From Helopsaltes ochotensis (Eukaryota > Chordata > Aves > Passeriformes > Locustellidae): a stretch of DNA of 64,000 bases. This document shows positions 60,039 to 64,000 of the stretch, piece by piece. The position numbers and the translations under genes were made by a program. Under the pieces are notes generated by a model. The model worked only from the letters and a program-made list of their open reading frames with translations, did no database searches and was not told where the DNA came from. The DNA lies in NCBI GenBank assembly GCA_013400155.1, contig VXBM01000565.1, forward strand, positions 323,463 through 387,462, in the 5' to 3' direction. The stretch's first letter is position 1. Each line of letters opens with the position of its first letter.

Positions 60039-60802
60039 TGTCTTGGATTATGTAACCAAGAAAGGAGTGTATTCTATTTTCATCTGTTGAAAGTACTTGG
60101 GGAGATATTATTCTTTATCTCTTGTAACTCCAGGGCGGAGGGGGCAGATGCCTTCTGATAACGGGCCAGCTGTTAAAACCAGGTGGGGCAGCGTTTCTTA
60201 CATCTTTCACCACCCATCCACTCTTCAGAGGGATATCTTATAGTAATGAGCCATTAAGGCTCACCAATGACGTGGCACATTACAACATCCCCTTGTGAGA
60301 TTCCCCCAGTGGGGGGGGAAGCCAACCATTCCTACCTAGATAAAAACTGAGATGTAGGAGCACTAGGCAGCCAGTCTTCCACTAGATCCCAGAGGAGCCT
60401 GCTTTTCCACTGGAATTCCAGAGGAAGACCAGACCCATCTCGCCACCACTGGACTTTCTTCAGGATCATCTCTTCTCCACAGAATCACATCTCTTACTCC
60501 AGGAGCATTTATTTGGACTGCTTCCAACATCCTGATGAACAGCATGTCAGGTCGTATCCCTGACTCTGACAAGGTTTTTCTAGGACTTTTTGTTTGCCTG
60601 CTTGTTTTTTGTACTACTACATTTGTATTTGTTTTTTTATTATTCCTAGTAAAGAACTGCTATTCCTATTCCCAAGTCTTTGCCTGAAAGCTCTTAATTG
60701 CAAAATTATAATATTTGGAGGGAAGGGGGTTTACATTCTCCATTTCAAGGGGAAGCTCTAGCTTTTCCTTGCAGACAACAATCTTTCCAAACCTAGACAA
60801 CA
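60039..60802 (+). mobile_element. Passerine-type LTR, copy 2
   Basis: Starts TGTCTTGGATTATGTAACC and includes ACGGGCCAGCTGTTAAAACC and CCTAGATAAAAACTGAG (TATA-like, about 60340). The tail has AGTAAA (60648-60653), TATTCCTATTCCCAAGTCTTTGCC, then ATTTGGAGGGAAGGGGGTTTAC. It appears to end near CTAGACAACA. This is a very common songbird LTR type in my memory; the exact family name needs a library search. Confidence 0.7.
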
Positions 60803-61059
60803 GACTAATCTCAGCAGAACTGGTACAGATCTTTTAAGACAGTAAAATAGTAATTTAGTAATTTATTTTAAAGATAGGAGCTAAGTTTTATTCCAGTGAG
60901 ATTTCTTTGTGCCATCATGTATGTATTTTGAAATAGTGACAAAATATAAAATACTGAATCATCCCTGTTTCTAAATCATCTATGTTTGAGAGAAGAAACA
61001 TACTTTTACAGACACAGGTAATTGTCTTTGAAGCCTCCAAATGGTGGGCAATGAATTAG

Positions 61060-61460
61060 TGACAGCTGTAAGTATTGATTCAAAAGCCTTTGACAAAATA
61101 TTTGTTGAGATTATATTCTGGAAACTAACTTCAAGCAGGATTAGAGGTGTATGACTGGTGTATGTCTGGATAAGAAATTGGCTAAGAGATTGCAAAGCAA
61201 TGGTTCCTGGATTGTGTTCAGCACTGCAGAAACCCTTTTGTGCACACCAGAAGTGACGTTGTCTAATATATTTATCTATTGGTGGATAAAAATATTGTGA
61301 TCAATGAGAAAACAGATTTTGCAGATAACACATTGTTATATTGGCTAGGCAAAATCAAAGAAAGCTGTGAAGCAACTCAGAGAGACCCAGTGAAATCAGA
61401 TGAGTTGACAAGAGATGGAGGTAAAAGGAGGAATGCTGAAAGAAGTATTCTGAAATAACA
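61060..61460 (+). mobile_element. Old CR1-like LINE reverse-transcriptase fragment, sense
   Basis: Across several frames the plus strand gives DSKAFDKI, then WIRNWLRDCKA, then FADNTLLYWLGK-like codons. These match in order motif A, the 'W-x-x-N-W-L' stretch and motif C of CR1 reverse transcriptase. Stops and shifts are frequent, so it is an old, dead copy. Confidence 0.6.
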
Positions 61461-61469
61461 TTAAAATAT

Positions 61470-62880
61470 GTTAAAAAGGGTAATGGAAAAAAAAATCCGA
61501 AGTAGTTTGATATATATACTTTTAGATGCTATTATTGCTTTGAAGAAATATCCTTGCAAAATCAAACTGGAAAAAAGTTTCTACTGCTTTTCCCCAGTCT
61601 TGGGCATTAAGTTAAGTTAAGAAGGAAAAAATTTGTAGTTTTTTATGAATGTTTCAGTAAAAATATACCTTCTCTATAGAGAATTCCTCATGTGAAAAGC
61701 TGTAATCAGTTTTGATGTTCCTTTTTCAAAGTGATAATGTTAGGAATGTTGTCTGTCAGCAAATAAAAAAGATTTGTTGTCTTGGGCTAAAATAAAGATG
61801 TATAAAAAAGTAGTAACTATATATACTCTGCACTATATAATTTTTCCTAATAAAGGACAAGATTTACAAACAGATTTAAAGGAATTTCTTAATTTAAGAA
61901 ACGTGGGAGGGTAGAAAACATGGTTAATCCTGTGAAGTCAATTGTTGGAAAGATATTCACCTTGAGAAAACATCTTTGCATCAGTACAAATACATACAGG
62001 GCATGCTATAACAATCACTACAGATCAATAATTAGAATGTATGTGCCAGTGCAAAGATAATTTCTTAATTGTCAAAATTTTTACACTTCTGAAATTTGGA
62101 GTTTGCTGTAAAGACATGGCACCAGAGCACATGAAACAGCAGTGTAGGCTAGCAATTGCTAGGTTCAGAAGAGACTTGCCAGACCAACCCTAACCTAACT
62201 CCATTCCGGGCTGAAGTGACTGGGAGAACATTGGCGGCTTGATGCCCATGTTATCCTTTGGCCATTTTCTCAGTACATATGAGCCAATAATCTATTTGTT
62301 AAGTTCCTTTGCTGTGTCTTTCAGAACAGAGGATGGAAGATAAGGGAACCTGACCCCTGCTGATAAGTCCAGGTGAATGAGTCAAGACTGGCTTAAAAAA
62401 AGTGGAGATTGCAGCAGATACAGAAACGAAGCAGTAACTCCTCAGGCACGTGGGGTAAAAAAATGACTATTAGCAGAGACCAGCCTGAGATCCATTCATG
62501 TCCTCCACAGCTCACCTCCTCCTGGATGAGATGCAGGCTGACTTCCCAGCTGTCATTAATGGCACTTGGATTGGTAGAGACGCCTGTACTCCTGCAACGA
62601 CTGGGGAGCTTTATTGTGATGTGTTTTTCAGGCCCAGATTGTAAAAAAAAAAAAAAAAGCAGTGCTTTTTATCTGGTAATGTAACCCAGCCAGAGAAAAA
62701 GGAAAAAGGAGTAAGGCAGTTTGAAAAAACCAGATGAAAAGGATGCAGAAAAAATACCCTGCATATTTTAATTTTAGTAAGACCATAAATTTTGTCAGAA
62801 GAAGAATGCACTTAAACAAATTTTGTACTGAAATATGAGAAATATGAGAAATCACCATACAACTGGATCATAAGCATGAT
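61470..62880. other. Intergenic, nothing recognised
   Basis: AT-rich to about 62.1 kb. No gene seen. There is an A-run at 62642-62658. Confidence 0.45.
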
Positions 62881-62889
62881 GTGATTCAT

Positions 62890-63730
62890 AGGGGGCAGGA
62901 TAGAAGTGCTGCTGAAGCCCTGGCTCTCTGTCAGCTGCCAGAGCAGCTGTTGCCCTTGCCTTCTGGCAAGCCAGAAGTGACCAGACCACACAGGCCACTC
63001 TCCGCTCCCACTCTGGACAGAGGCCAGAGGCAAGGCTGCCCAAGACCTCCTGCTTGCCATGGCTGGCAAGCTCTTCATGTGTCTGGCAAGCCCTGCCTGG
63101 CACGTGGCACCATGATTTGCCCAAAAGTGGCAATGTATGAGCTGCTGGGCCAGATGAGGATGATGGAGGTGGCAGCCTCATTGCTGCCTTCCCACTGCAG
63201 CTTTTCCTCTGCCTGTGGTGCTGCCTCCTTCATGGTGCTCAGCACCCACAGGTGGTCTAGGACCAGACAGAGCTGTGAGCACAGGGTGGTGCCTTGGCTG
63301 CAGAGACCAGTGAGGGGCAGGTGGCCTCCCTGGCATCCCCCGATGCAGAGCTCTGATGCATCCCCCTTCCATAACAGCATAGACAAATTTGGGATGGGGT
63401 ATCCTGAAAGAAGGGAGATGCCCTCTTGGACTGGGGCTTTCTTTCCTCTGCCTGCTTTCCCAATGGCAATTGGAGCTTTCCTTAGCAGGCCCTTGCAGCA
63501 CCTTCTCCCCAAATGTGTGGCTCTGCCACCTGCCCAAACCTTTTGACAGTTCCTTGGCCTGCCTTTACACAACTGGGGGATCAGCTGGGCATGCCTGCCT
63601 GTTTTCCTCCAGCCCCCATCAGCACCCCTTGCCACAACCCTCCTGGATCCTAAGGTGGGCATCTGCTAGTGGCTCCCAATAACACAAACCAACGCCTGTT
63701 TCAGTCCCAAAGGTTCACTGATTGCACCTT
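62890..63730. other. GC-richer block of unknown nature
   Basis: About 840 bp clearly GC-richer than both sides, with open frames on both strands (221 codons plus, 195 codons minus). CTGGCAAGC recurs at about 62958, 63062 and 63081. I recognise no protein, LTR end or CR1 motif. It could be the internal part of a retroelement, an exon-rich pseudogene or a CpG-poor regulatory block. Confidence 0.3.
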
Positions 63731-64000
63731 GCTCCAGTGGCGCAGCCCAGAGAAGTGCATCAAAGGCCATTTGAGCTGAAAAAGGAAATGTATTATAGCT
63801 CGTTCTACAGGTACTTCTTACATACAATTACAAGTTGTGTTACAAGCTTACTGCACATAGTTATGTCTCTGTTGACTCCATGGCAAGTGACAAAGATCAC
63901 ACTATCTCATCGCTGACAGGTTACAAAAAAGCAGCTGTACAGAGAATGACTAACACCCCTGGCCCTCTCTAAATACCCACAGAGCTGGAGGGAAATTGCC
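63731..64000. other. No gene recognised
   Basis: The window's last 270 bp carry no open frame of note and no repeat end I recognise. Confidence 0.45.

Noticed and set aside
45155..64000. Search for TMEM232 coding exons on the plus strand
   Set aside because: No splice-flanked frame could be matched to this gene from memory, so none is annotated. A protein-to-genome alignment would decide.
1..64000. CRISPR arrays, tRNA or rRNA genes, bacterial defence systems
   Set aside because: No regularly spaced repeats, no tRNA cloverleaf or rRNA segments noticed, and the DNA is vertebrate nuclear.

Overview
The window is vertebrate nuclear DNA, very probably from a bird and most likely a songbird (Passeriformes). 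There are no bacterial-type operons. Most of the sequence is AT-rich intergenic or intronic DNA carrying chicken-repeat 1 (CR1) LINE fragments and long terminal repeats (LTRs) of endogenous retroviruses of a kind I associate with passerines. Three runs of N are assembly gaps (15006-15505, 26299-26358, 44800-44914).

The one gene I can reconstruct with confidence is SLC25A46, on the minus strand. Its eight coding exons run from the ATG at 44634 to the stop at 34330. All introns have GT..AG ends and the reading frame joins exactly through every junction, giving an intact 408-residue protein. SLC25A46 is a divergent mitochondrial carrier protein of the mitochondrial outer membrane involved in mitochondrial dynamics and lipid homeostasis. 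Its exon 1 lies in a CpG island (about 44.1-45.07 kb) that is partly lost in an N gap. On the far side of the gap, pointing the other way, is a consensus splice donor at 45154/45155. This fits a shared bidirectional promoter; in human the head-to-head neighbour is TMEM232, but no TMEM232 coding exon was recognised here. Since human 5q genes lie largely on the bird Z chromosome, a Z-linked origin is a reasonable inference.

Layout. 1-12.2 kb: gene-free, with ancient CR1 at 4.4-5.6 kb, an 81-base poly(A), a polypyrimidine tract and an A/C-rich tract. 12.2-18.4 kb: dense LTR-element cluster. 18.4-32.6 kb: intergenic, with several CR1 fragments, an LTR preceded by a polypurine tract at 26.5 kb, and a CR1 copy at 28.9-31.2 kb whose 5' half is inverted. 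About 32.3-44.8 kb: SLC25A46 with its probable 3' UTR. 45.3-64 kb: CR1 mosaic and solo LTRs (49.6, 51.4, 55.7 and 60.0 kb), a tandem 90-bp duplication ending in poly(A), a 268-codon open frame of unknown meaning, and an unexplained GC-richer block at 62.9-63.7 kb.

No tRNA, rRNA, CRISPR array or bacterial-type system was seen. The most notable observations are the twin-priming-like CR1, the bidirectional promoter with its gap, and the nested LTR cluster. I did not find a convincing novel multi-gene system.
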